A stretch of DNA of 64,000 nucleotides from Nocardioides sp. Root1257 (GTDB lineage: Bacteria > Actinomycetota > Actinomycetes > Propionibacteriales > Nocardioidaceae), in assembly GCF_001425175.1 (NCBI RefSeq), contig NZ_LMDV01000001.1, positions 703,454 to 767,453 of the forward strand, given 5' to 3'. Of this stretch, positions 49,771 to 57,530 are shown piece by piece. Both the position numbers and the translations under genes were made by a program. The stretch's first letter is position 1. Every line of letters starts with the position of its first letter. The notes beneath the pieces were generated by a model that was not told the origin of the DNA, searched no databases, and saw only the letters and a list, made by a program, of their open reading frames with translations.

Positions 49771-51764
49771 CGGACGCCCCCCTCCTCGAGCCGTAGTCCG
49801 AGCACCCGGACGTCGTGGTCGGCGTCGCGCACCCGGACCAGCAGCCGCCCCTCGCCGTCGCGCGCCGCGAGGCCCGCGGGGACGGCGGCGCGCAGGGTCG
49901 CGTCGTCGCCGGTCACCGGCACCGACTCCCCGTCGACGTCGAGGGTGACGCCGTGACCGCCCTCGACGTCGAGCACGACGACGAGGTCCTCGCCGCGCGC
50001 CCACGCCGGCAGGGTGAACCCGATCTCGGCCGATTCCCGCGACAGCCCGACGCCCGGCTCCACGTGGCCGCCGCTCCAGCCGCCCAGCAGCGCCGAGCCT
50101 CCGTTGCCGTCGCTGGTGAACGTGAGACCGCCCGCCGGGTAGCCGGTCGTGACGAGGTCGCACGTCGCGGCGTACGACATCGTCATCGTGCGCCACCACA
50201 TCCGCCGGGTGACGTCGGCGAACCGCGTGCAGTTGGCACCGATCCGGTCGACCCCGCTCATCACGGCGAGGAACTCCGTCTCGGGCGCGGCCCAGGTGCC
50301 GCTGCGCAGGTCGTCGTACGGCGCGAGCGGGCCGATCGGGTCCGTCGTGCAGTCCTCGTGGCCGTCGTTCGACCAGCGCATGAAGTCGTCGCCCGCTCCG
50401 TTCGGCTGGCAGGTCACCCAGCCGCCCTGCGGGACCTCGGGCGCGAGCTCGCGGACGCTGGTGCGCCAGTAGTCGGTCGGCAGCTCGAAGTCCGACCAGT
50501 GCTCGGCGACCGTCGGCGCGAGCAGCATCGCGGGCACCGTGCGGACCGTGTAGTTGTATGGGAAGACCTGGGCCTGCACGACCACCGGGACGACGACGGC
50601 GGCGCCGACGAGCAGCGGGACCGAGACCCGGAGCCAGGTGCGCCGCTCCCCCGTCACCGCGCCGAGCAGCACGGCGGCGCCGACGGTCGCGAGCACGGCC
50701 AGGGCCGGGTAGGCGAAGAGCAGCTGGCGCAGGCCGTTGTAGAGGTTGGAGCCGCGCACGATCGAGAGCACCGGCAGGGTGAACGCCTGGAGCAGCACCA
50801 GCGCGAGGACGGCCCGGCGGGTGTCGCCGGTCTGCCGGCCCCGCCAGAGCCGGCGTACGACGACGACGGTTCCGAGGCCGCCGAGCAGCAGCAGGAGCGT
50901 CGGCACCTCGGCGAGCAGGAACACCGGGATGTACCACCGGCTGACGCTGCGGTCGCCGAAGCGGGAGGACTCGAGGACCGAGCCGAACAGGGCGTCGACC
51001 GGGGTCGCGAAGGGCGCCGGGTAGACGAGCGCGACGATCCCGACGGCGACCGCGAGCGCGGCGCCGATGACGAGCACCCCCGGCAGCCGGCGGGCGCGCG
51101 GGAGGAACGCCGCGGCGACGAGGGCGGCCAGGGCCAGGCCCGGCCAGATGCCCGGACGGGTGCCGGCGGCGAGCACGATGCCGGCCACGAGGGTCGCGGC
51201 CCCGACTACGGTGTGGCGTCGATCGGTCGCCATCACGACGACGGCCAGGCCGAGCGTGGTCAGCGTGTAGCCGGTCGCGACCGGCACGTCCTTCACGTTG
51301 AACATCGCGTGCCCGGTCCACGCGGGCATCGCCGCGAGCATCGCGGCGGCCATCAGCCCCCACGACCACCGGTGCAGCGCCAGCCGCGCGAGGGCGGCGA
51401 CGGACGCCAGGCACCCGAGCGAGAGAAGGCCGAGGCCGAGGTGGCGCACGGCGTACGCCGTCGCGGTGGCGGACACCTCCCCGGAGCCGTCGGTGCCGGC
51501 GCCGAGCGACCACAGGTGCAGCAGGCCCATCGTGATCGGGGCGTAGACGAACTGCTGGTCCTCCCAGGGTCCGGGCTCGCCGTCCAGGAGGTCACCGTTG
51601 AGGAGGTACCAGCCCGGTCCGAGGTAGTTGCGCATCCGCAGCACGTGGTAGGTCTCGTCCCAGGACACCCCGGTGCGCCAGCCTCCGACGAAGACCATCA
51701 CGGTGGTGACGGCCAGCACGACGACGCCCACCGCGAGCAGCGGGCGCGGCACGCCGGACGTCAC
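49767..51764 (-). CDS. GT-C fold membrane glycosyltransferase (ArnT/PMT-like)
   Basis: A 665-residue protein with about ten to twelve membrane helices and a C-terminal exterior beta domain (about 430-665). The first exterior loop has the acidic motif SWDETYH typical of GT-C enzymes that use polyprenyl-phosphate sugars; MFNVKDVPVATGYTLTTLG and later loops fit the family. The dolichyl-phosphate-mannose-synthase-like gene is immediately upstream and overlaps by four bases (GTGA), so its product is the probable donor. The C-terminal domain may bind carbohydrate. Acceptor is unknown. Confidence 0.82.
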   Translation of the reverse strand: MTSGVPRPLLAVGVVVLAVTTVMVFVGGWRTGVSWDETYHVLRMRNYLGPGWYLLNGDLLDGEPGPWEDQQFVYAPITMGLLHLWSLGAGTDGSGEVSATATAYAVRHLGLGLLSLGCLASVAALARLALHRWSWGLMAAAMLAAMPAWTGHAMFNVKDVPVATGYTLTTLGLAVVVMATDRRHTVVGAATLVAGIVLAAGTRPGIWPGLALAALVAAAFLPRARRLPGVLVIGAALAVAVGIVALVYPAPFATPVDALFGSVLESSRFGDRSVSRWYIPVFLLAEVPTLLLLLGGLGTVVVVRRLWRGRQTGDTRRAVLALVLLQAFTLPVLSIVRGSNLYNGLRQLLFAYPALAVLATVGAAVLLGAVTGERRTWLRVSVPLLVGAAVVVPVVVQAQVFPYNYTVRTVPAMLLAPTVAEHWSDFELPTDYWRTSVRELAPEVPQGGWVTCQPNGAGDDFMRWSNDGHEDCTTDPIGPLAPYDDLRSGTWAAPETEFLAVMSGVDRIGANCTRFADVTRRMWWRTMTMSYAATCDLVTTGYPAGGLTFTSDGNGGSALLGGWSGGHVEPGVGLSRESAEIGFTLPAWARGEDLVVVLDVEGGHGVTLDVDGESVPVTGDDATLRAAVPAGLAARDGEGRLLVRVRDADHDVRVLGLRLEEGGVR

Positions 51765-52681
51765 GTGCGTTGGCCCAGTCCGCGGTTGCGGGCGTGCACC
51801 ACCATCTCGGCGAGCAGGCCGAAGAGCGTGAGCTGGAGCCCGACCATCACCATCAGGACGCCGGCGATGAGCAGGGGCCGGTCGCCGATCGGGTCGCCGA
51901 GCGCCTTGACCACGGTGAGGTAGCCGAGGGTCATCATGCCGAGCAGCAGGCTGGCCATGCCAACCGCGCCGAAGAGGTGCGAGGGCCGGTTCTCGTAGCT
52001 GAGCAGGAAGCGGACCGTGATCAGGTCGGCGAAGCCGCGCCAGAACCTGGCCAGGCCGTACTTGCTCGACCCCGACATCCGGGCGTGGTGCTCCACCGGC
52101 ACCTCGGCGACCCGGTGCCCCATCCCGTGGGCGATCACGGTCAGGTAGCGGTGCATCTCGCCGTACAGCATCGGCGAGACGTCCTCCGCGACCGCGGCCC
52201 GCATCACCTTGTAGCCGGAGTTGAAGTCACGGCCGGGCGCGCCCGAGAGCAGGGCGGTCGTACGGTTGTAGACGCGCGACGTGGTGCGCTTGACGAAGCG
52301 GTCCCGGCGGACCAGGCGGGCGCCGGTCACGAGGTCGGCACCGGCGTCGACCTCTGCGAGCAGGCGGCCCAGCTCGGCCGGGTCGTCCTGGCCGTCGGCG
52401 TCCATCATCGCGACCACGTCGGCGCCACCGTCGAGGGCGCGACGGAAGCCGCGCTGGAGCGCGGGCGCCTTGCCGAGGTTGTGCCGCAGCGTCTCGAGCT
52501 CGAGACCCGCGTGCTCGGTCATCAGCTCGATGACGACCTTGCTGGTGTCGTCACGCGACCCGTCGTCGACCACCAGCACCCGGCCCAGGGGGTCGAACGC
52601 CGTCACCTCGGCGAGCAGGCGGGGCAGCAGCACCCGCAGGTTGTCGGCTTCGTCGAGCGCCGGAAGTACGACCCACAGCAC
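51761..52681 (-). CDS. Polyprenyl-phosphate glycosyltransferase (DPM1-like GT2)
   Basis: A 306-residue family 2 glycosyltransferase. N-terminal VVLPALDEADNLRVLLPRLL, then VLVVDDGSRDDTSKVV and the metal-binding MMDADGQDDPAELG, GRDFNSGYKVM and two C-terminal membrane helices (about 235-295) match polyprenyl-phosphate mannose or glucose synthases. It should charge decaprenyl or undecaprenyl phosphate with a sugar on the cytoplasmic side for the GT-C enzyme encoded next. It is the first gene of the operon; GAGCAT lies six bases before the GTG. Confidence 0.88.
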   Translation of the reverse strand: MLWVVLPALDEADNLRVLLPRLLAEVTAFDPLGRVLVVDDGSRDDTSKVVIELMTEHAGLELETLRHNLGKAPALQRGFRRALDGGADVVAMMDADGQDDPAELGRLLAEVDAGADLVTGARLVRRDRFVKRTTSRVYNRTTALLSGAPGRDFNSGYKVMRAAVAEDVSPMLYGEMHRYLTVIAHGMGHRVAEVPVEHHARMSGSSKYGLARFWRGFADLITVRFLLSYENRPSHLFGAVGMASLLLGMMTLGYLTVVKALGDPIGDRPLLIAGVLMVMVGLQLTLFGLLAEMVVHARNRGLGQRT

Positions 52682-52750
52682 GTCCGCATGCTCGCGAGCG
52701 CGGATGAACGAACCGTGAGCGACGCGTGGCGTGTCGGTGGCCGGTGCGGG

Positions 52751-53212
52751 TCACGCCTTCGCGGCGTCGTACGCCTGCTGGATCTCCTCGTTGGAGGCGG
52801 CGGAGCGCTGGGCGACCCGGACCGAGTTGCCGAACGGGTCGCGCGCGCCGAAGTCGGTGCCGTAGGGCTGCTCGACGACCTCCTGGGTGATCTCGCCCCC
52901 GGCGGCGACCACCGCGTCGTACGTCGCCCGCACGTCGTCGCTGGTCAGGAAGAGGCCGCCGAGCGCGCCCTTGGTGAGCAGGTCGCGCACCTGCGCGGCC
53001 GTCGCCTCGTCGTGCACGGGCGCGCCCGGGACGGTCAGCAGCACGTGGTGCTCCGGGTCGGAGGGCAGCGCGATCGTGAGCCAGCGCATGAAGCCCATGT
53101 CGACGTCGTTGGTCACCTCGAACCCGAGGACGCCGCAGTAGAACGCGAGCGCCTCCTCCTGGTCGAGCACGTGCAGGGTGGTGGTCTGGAGGGACTGGAT
53201 GTGGTTGGTCAT
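52751..53212 (-). CDS. VOC-family (glyoxalase-like) protein
   Basis: A 153-residue vicinal-oxygen-chelate protein with two beta-alpha-beta-beta-beta modules: LQTTTLHVLDQEEALAFYCG, VLGFEVTNDVDMGFMRWLTI, then FLTSDDVRATYDAVVAAGGE and GTDFGARDPFGNSVRVAQ. Metal ligands would be His in the first strand and Glu or His elsewhere, but the set is not obvious. It follows an AraC-type regulator gene by 10 bases; such AraC/VOC pairs often respond to and detoxify small compounds. TAGCGT at 53220-53225 provides a separate leaderless-type promoter. Confidence 0.85.
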   Translation of the reverse strand: MTNHIQSLQTTTLHVLDQEEALAFYCGVLGFEVTNDVDMGFMRWLTIALPSDPEHHVLLTVPGAPVHDEATAAQVRDLLTKGALGGLFLTSDDVRATYDAVVAAGGEITQEVVEQPYGTDFGARDPFGNSVRVAQRSAASNEEIQQAYDAAKA

Positions 53213-53219
53213 GGCGGGA

Positions 53220-53225
53220 ACGCTA
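53220..53225 (-). promoter_or_regulatory. -10 hexamer for leaderless VOC gene
   Basis: TAGCGT on the minus strand ends seven bases before the ATG at 53212 and overlaps the AraC stop. Confidence 0.45.
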
Positions 53226-53657
53226 CGGCCCGCCGGACAGGGTCCGCTTCTCCGAAACGACTGTCCCTTCCCGGGGCCTGGTCCACGCGGCGATGAAGCA
53301 CGACGGGACGTCCACCGGCTCGTGCTGGACGCGGAAGTCGCTGGGCGTGCGACCGACGATCGAGGTGAACGTCCGGCTGAAGGTGCCGAGGCTCGCGAAC
53401 CCGACGTCCCACGCCACCTGGGTCACCGGCCGATCGGTCTGACGCAGCAACGTCATCGCCCGCTCCACCCGGCGCCGCTGCAGGTAGCGGTGCGGCGTCT
53501 CACCGAAGGTGTCCTTGAACACCCGCGAGAACCGCGAGGCGGACAGGTGGGCGACGGCCGCGAGCGCCGGCACGTCGAGCGGCTCGGCGTAGTGGCGGTC
53601 CATCGCGTCCCGGGCACGCAGCATCCTCCGGTTGGTGTCCTCTGACGGGCTCGGCAC
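53223..53657 (-). CDS. Short AraC-family transcriptional regulator
   Basis: A 144-residue regulator consisting mainly of the AraC DNA-binding domain: two helix-turn-helix units (VPALAAVAHLSASRFSRVF, then VTQVAWDVGFASLGTFSRTF) with the family tail GRTPSDFRVQ. There is no N-terminal sensor domain, so the C-terminal about 40 residues or the VOC partner may contribute sensing. The GTG at 53657 is preferred to an upstream GTG at 53687 because TAGCGT lies seven bases before it. It probably controls itself and the VOC gene. Confidence 0.85.
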   Translation of the reverse strand: MPSPSEDTNRRMLRARDAMDRHYAEPLDVPALAAVAHLSASRFSRVFKDTFGETPHRYLQRRRVERAMTLLRQTDRPVTQVAWDVGFASLGTFSRTFTSIVGRTPSDFRVQHEPVDVPSCFIAAWTRPREGTVVSEKRTLSGGP

Positions 53658-53664
53658 GCGCTCG

Positions 53665-53670
53665 ACGCTA
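53665..53670 (-). promoter_or_regulatory. -10 hexamer for leaderless AraC regulator gene
   Basis: TAGCGT on the minus strand ends seven bases before the GTG at 53657. It lies inside the coding range of the longer alternative start, which it argues against. Confidence 0.45.
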
Positions 53671-53693
53671 GCGCAGCGTTGGAGCACGGCTCC

Positions 53694-54965
53694 TCAGCGC
53701 GCGAGCAGCGCCAGCAGCGCGTCGGGGTCGACGACCCGCGCACCGTCGCGGCCGACGTCGACGGCCACCTCGCGGTCAGCGGTGACGACCAGCACCACGC
53801 GGCCGGTGGGCTCGACGGCGACCAGCTCACGGATGACGTCGTCGGCGATCACGCCGCGCGGGCTGTAGAGCACGCGTACGCCGCGCGGTGCGACGACCGG
53901 CGGCCGGTGGTCGGTCTCGGCGGCGTCGAAGACGACCGTCGTCTCGACACCGGTGCGAGCCACGACCGCCGCGAGCCCGCCGGCCAGGCGGTTGCGCTGC
54001 GCCTCGAGCGACGAGCTGGGCCAGGCGCGCTTGCTGACGTTGTAGCCGTCGACGATCAGACGGGCCCGTGGCATCGCGAGGTACTGCTCCAGGAGGCCCG
54101 GGTCCGCCGCCCCCAGCGCGCCCGCCGAGCTCGGGGTGCGTACGCCGGCGGCCGCGACCTCGGCCTCGACCCGGTCGGCGGGCGAGCCCTCGACGGTGGG
54201 CAGGCCGAGCTCACGGCGCAGCCCGGTCGCGGCGTCGATCACCGACTCCAGCAGCAGCCGGGCACGCATCGTCACCTCGTCCCGCTCGGCCCGCGCGTCC
54301 CGGCGGGTCTGGGCGGTGTCGGCCTCGCGGCGCTCGACCTGGCCGCGCAGCTGACGGTTCTCCTTCTCGAGCGCGGCGACACGGGACTCGGCCTCGGCGC
54401 GCGCCCGGGCCAGCTCCTCCTCCGCCCGCTCGGCGCGCGCGGTCGACTCGCGCTCGGCGGACCGGGCCTCCCCGAGCCGGCGCCGCAGGGTCGCGTGGTC
54501 GGCCTGGTGCTCGGCGCGGAGCTCGTCCTCGCGCTCCTGCTGCGCGGACCGCAGCTCGCGCACCGCGTGCTCCGCCTCCGTCAGCCGTCGCCGCAGCCGG
54601 TCCAGCTCACGGTCGCGGGCGTCGCCGGCCGCGGTCGTCTCCTCGATCCGGGCCAGCCGCTCCGCGACCAGGTCCGCCCAGCCGTCCGGGCGGGTGATCC
54701 AGGTGCGCGCGACCACACCGACGTCGTCGGCGTCGTCCGGGTCGGGGCGGGCTGCGACCTGCACGGCCACGCGCTCGCGGACCTCGTCGTCGCCCAGCGC
54801 CTCGGCGATGGCACTCGCACCCAGCCGGGCGCGACGCGCGGGCGCGAACGCCGCCACCCGTCGTACGGCGGGGGGCAGCGTGGGCACGTCCGGCAGCACG
54901 TCGGCCACCTGGGCGACGACGCGGGTGCGGACCGGCTCGGGAAGCCCGGCGAAGGTGGTGTCCAC
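53694..54965 (-). CDS. NYN-domain protein with long coiled coil
   Basis: A 423-residue protein. A helical N-terminal domain (about 1-115) is followed by a charged coiled coil (about 115-245, rich in Arg/Glu/Ala) and a C-terminal NYN/PIN-like domain (about 280-423) with RLIVDGYNVSKRAWPS, TTVVFDAAETDHRPP and VLVVTADREVAVDVG. The Asp residues in these strands form the usual metal site of NYN RNases, so an RNA-processing role is likely. The GTG at 54965 lies five bases after the small zinc-ribbon gene's stop. The open frame upstream is an antisense shadow of the exonuclease gene. Confidence 0.83.
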   Translation of the reverse strand: MDTTFAGLPEPVRTRVVAQVADVLPDVPTLPPAVRRVAAFAPARRARLGASAIAEALGDDEVRERVAVQVAARPDPDDADDVGVVARTWITRPDGWADLVAERLARIEETTAAGDARDRELDRLRRRLTEAEHAVRELRSAQQEREDELRAEHQADHATLRRRLGEARSAERESTARAERAEEELARARAEAESRVAALEKENRQLRGQVERREADTAQTRRDARAERDEVTMRARLLLESVIDAATGLRRELGLPTVEGSPADRVEAEVAAAGVRTPSSAGALGAADPGLLEQYLAMPRARLIVDGYNVSKRAWPSSSLEAQRNRLAGGLAAVVARTGVETTVVFDAAETDHRPPVVAPRGVRVLYSPRGVIADDVIRELVAVEPTGRVVLVVTADREVAVDVGRDGARVVDPDALLALLAR

Positions 54966-54970
54966 GGACG

Positions 54971-55222
54971 TCAGCTCGTCTCGAGGTCCGCCGGCTCGTG
55001 GCGTGCGACCAGCTCGATGGCGTCGGAGCGGCCGCACCAGCGGCAGGTCACGAGCTCGATCGACTCGGCGCGCACCTCGGTCTCCTCCACACGGTGCTCG
55101 CCGGCGAGGTCGAAGTGCCAGAACTCCGTCGTACGACGCGTCCCGGTGACGTCGAAGCGGGTGAGGTTGCCGCAGCCGGCGCAGCGCCAGCGCTGCCCGT
55201 CGTCCGGCCTCGACACCGCCAT
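54971..55222 (-). CDS. Small zinc-ribbon protein
   Basis: An 83-residue protein with two CxxC knuckles, CAGCGNLTRF and CRWCGRSD, separated by about 40 residues, forming a probable zinc ribbon. Between them lie RRTTEFWHFDLAGEHRVEE and VRAESIELVT. GGAGGAG precedes the ATG at 55222 by four bases. It is co-transcribed with the NYN protein gene, so a nucleic-acid-linked role is likely but unproven. Confidence 0.78.
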   Translation of the reverse strand: MAVSRPDDGQRWRCAGCGNLTRFDVTGTRRTTEFWHFDLAGEHRVEETEVRAESIELVTCRWCGRSDAIELVARHEPADLETS

Positions 55223-55306
55223 CGCTCCTCCTCCCACTCCTCCGTGGTGGGCTCACCCTACGGCCGGGCCCCAGCGCGCCGCCGCAGGATTGTCGGTGGC
55301 CGCCTC

Positions 55307-55312
55307 TAGCGT
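55307..55312 (+). promoter_or_regulatory. -10 hexamer for leaderless exonuclease gene
   Basis: TAGCGT ends seven bases before the ATG at 55320. No ribosome binding site is present. Confidence 0.45.
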
Positions 55313-55319
55313 CGCGGAC

Positions 55320-57083
55320 ATGAGCAGTTGGGAGGTGCAGCGCAGCTTCGACGAGCTGGGCCGCCCGCTGCGGGACATCACGTTCTGCGTCGTCGACCTG
55401 GAGACGACCGGCGGATCCGCCGAGGGCGGCTCGATGATCACCGAGATCGGGGCCGTGAAGGTGCGCGGCGGCGAGGTGCTCGGCGAGTTCCAGACGCTGG
55501 TCAACCCGCGCACCGACATCCCGGCGTTCATCGCCGTCCTCACCGGGATCACCAACGGCATGGTCTCGGACGCGCCGCCGATCGAGTCGGCCCTGCCCGC
55601 GTTCCTCGAGTTCGCCGCCGGCTCGGTGCTGGTGGCCCACAACGCACCCTTCGACGTCGGCTTCCTGCGCTACTTCGCCGACCAGCAGGGCCGCGGGTGG
55701 CCGGCGTTCGAGGTGCTCGACACCGCCAAGCTGGCCCGCCGGGTGATCACCCGCGACGACGCGCCCAACTGCAAGCTCTCCTCGCTCGCCAAGGCGTTCA
55801 ACTCGCCGACGACGCCCAACCACCGCGCCCTCGAGGACGCCCGCGCGACCGTCCACGTGCTGCACGGGCTGATGGAGCGGCTCGGCGGCGTCGGGGTGCA
55901 CACCCTCGAGGAGCTCCAGACCTTCTCCTCGCGGGTCAGCACCGCGCAGCGCCGCAAGCGGCACCTGGCCGAGGGTCTCCCGCACGCCCCGGGCGTCTAC
56001 CTCTTCCGCGACGACCGGGCCCGGGTCCTCTACGTCGGCACGTCCCGCGACCTGCGCAGCCGGGTGCGCTCCTACTTCACGGCGTCCGAGACCCGCTCCC
56101 GGATGGGCGAGATGGTCGGGATCGCCACCGTCGTCGACGGCATCGAGTGCGCGACCGCGCTCGAGGCGGAGGTCCGCGAGCTGCGGCTGATCGCCGAGCA
56201 CAAGCCGCGCTACAACCGGCGCTCGCGGTTCCCCGAGCGCGTCCACTTCGTCAAGCTGACCCGGGAGCCGTGGCCGCGCCTCTCGCTGGTGCGGCGGGTG
56301 CTCGACGACGACGCCGACTACCTCGGCCCGTTCTCCTCGAAGAAGACGGCCGAGAAGTGCCTGGCTGCCCTCCACGACACCTTCCCGATCCGCCAGTGCT
56401 CCGACCGGATCTCCCGCACGCCCGGCGGCGGCCGCAGCCCGTGCGTGCTCGCGGAGATGGGCCGCTGCCTGTCCCCGTGCGACGGCAGCGTCGACGAGGC
56501 GACGTACGCCGCGGTGGTCCGCCAGCTGCGCGACACGCTGCTGCGCGACCCCGACGAGGTGGTCGACGCCATCAACGCCCGGATGGCCACGCTCGCCGAC
56601 GACGAGCGCTTCGAGGAGGCCGGGCACCACCGCGACCGGCTGGCCGCGTTCGTCCGCGCAGCCGCCCGCACCCAGCGGCTCTCCGCGCTCACCCGCTGCC
56701 CCGAGGTCGTCGCCACCCGCCGCAACGACGCTGGGCGGTGGGAGGTCCACGTCGTCCGCTTCGGACGGCTGGCCGCGGCCGGGGCGATCCCGGCCGGCGC
56801 CGACGCCGTGGCGTACGTCGAGTCCCTGCGACTCTCCGCCGAGACCGTCCGCACCGGTCCCGGCCCGGTGCCCGCCGCCACCGCCGAGGAGACCGAGAAG
56901 GTGCTGCGCTGGCTGGAGTCCCCCGGCATCCGCCTCGTCGACGTCGACGGGGAGTGGACCTGCCCGGTCGCCGGAGCGACCCGGCACCTCGCCGTGCACG
57001 ACGCCGTCAACCAGTCCCGGCTGTCGCTGGTGCCCTTCGGCGAGCGCCGCGAGCTCACGACGGTGCACCAGCCCACGAGATAG
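55320..57083 (+). CDS. DEDD 3'-5' exonuclease fused to UvrC-like GIY-YIG domain
   Basis: A 587-residue protein, counterpart of Rv2191. The N-terminal DnaQ-like domain (about 10-190) has VVDLETTGG, LVAHNAPFDVGFL and NHRALEDARATV. The GIY-YIG domain (about 220-300) has HAPGVYLFRD and VLYVGTSRDLRSRV. A UvrC-like middle follows with four cysteines in C-x14-C-x7-C-x3-C and a UVR-type helix pair. It lacks UvrC's C-terminal RNase H nuclease and HhH domains, so it is a Cho-like repair nuclease with its own exonuclease. Start set by the leaderless-type -10. Confidence 0.92.
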   Translation: MSSWEVQRSFDELGRPLRDITFCVVDLETTGGSAEGGSMITEIGAVKVRGGEVLGEFQTLVNPRTDIPAFIAVLTGITNGMVSDAPPIESALPAFLEFAAGSVLVAHNAPFDVGFLRYFADQQGRGWPAFEVLDTAKLARRVITRDDAPNCKLSSLAKAFNSPTTPNHRALEDARATVHVLHGLMERLGGVGVHTLEELQTFSSRVSTAQRRKRHLAEGLPHAPGVYLFRDDRARVLYVGTSRDLRSRVRSYFTASETRSRMGEMVGIATVVDGIECATALEAEVRELRLIAEHKPRYNRRSRFPERVHFVKLTREPWPRLSLVRRVLDDDADYLGPFSSKKTAEKCLAALHDTFPIRQCSDRISRTPGGGRSPCVLAEMGRCLSPCDGSVDEATYAAVVRQLRDTLLRDPDEVVDAINARMATLADDERFEEAGHHRDRLAAFVRAAARTQRLSALTRCPEVVATRRNDAGRWEVHVVRFGRLAAAGAIPAGADAVAYVESLRLSAETVRTGPGPVPAATAEETEKVLRWLESPGIRLVDVDGEWTCPVAGATRHLAVHDAVNQSRLSLVPFGERRELTTVHQPTR

Positions 57084-57094
57084 CCCACGAGATA
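57071..57094. repeat. 12-bp tandem duplication over the exonuclease stop
   Basis: GCCCACGAGATA occurs twice in perfect tandem. In the gene frame it yields Pro-Thr-Arg-stop twice, so the second stop backs up the first. The duplicate also brings TAGGGT to the right distance from the next gene's start. Confidence 0.95.
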
Positions 57095-57098
57095 GGGT
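57093..57098 (+). promoter_or_regulatory. -10 hexamer for leaderless Lrp/AsnC-like gene
   Basis: TAGGGT ends six bases before the GTG at 57105; its first two bases are in the duplicated 12-mer. Confidence 0.45.
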
Positions 57099-57104
57099 CC
57101 GGAC

Positions 57105-57383
57105 GTGATCACCGCCATCGTCTTCGTCAAGGCCGACGTCGCTCGCATCCCCGAGGTCGCGGAGGCCATCGCCGCCCTCGACGGGATCAGCGAGGTCTAC
57201 TCGGTGACCGGCCAGATCGACCTGATCGCCCTGGTCCGGGTCCGCGACCACGACGACGTCGCGTCCGTGGTGGCCGACAAGCTCAACAAGGTGCCCGGGG
57301 TGCAGGCGACCGAGACGCACATCGCGTTCCGCGCCTACTCGAAGCACGACCTCGAGTCGGCGTTCTCGCTCGGTCTCGACTGA
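57105..57383 (+). CDS. Stand-alone Lrp/AsnC ligand-binding (RAM) domain protein
   Basis: A 92-residue protein made only of the RAM domain of Lrp/AsnC regulators: AIVFVKADVARIPEVAEAIA, GISEVYSVTGQIDLIALVRV, then NKVPGVQATETHIAFRAY. There is no DNA-binding domain. Such stand-alone proteins form decamers or octamers and bind amino acids, possibly modulating Lrp-type regulators or enzymes. The setting next to trpD 4.7 kb away may be chance. The GTG start is supported by the leaderless-type hexamer. Confidence 0.9.
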   Translation: MITAIVFVKADVARIPEVAEAIAALDGISEVYSVTGQIDLIALVRVRDHDDVASVVADKLNKVPGVQATETHIAFRAYSKHDLESAFSLGLD

Positions 57384-57530
57384 CGCTCCTCGCCCCTGGC
57401 CCGACAGGGTCGGCCAAACGGTCAGACCCCGTGGTCGGCGCGGGTCATCTTCGGCCTCCGGGGGCAGCCGCGACCCCTCATCCCCACCTACGCTCGGGCG
57501 ACTTCGACCGGTGGAAGCTGGAGGAACGTC

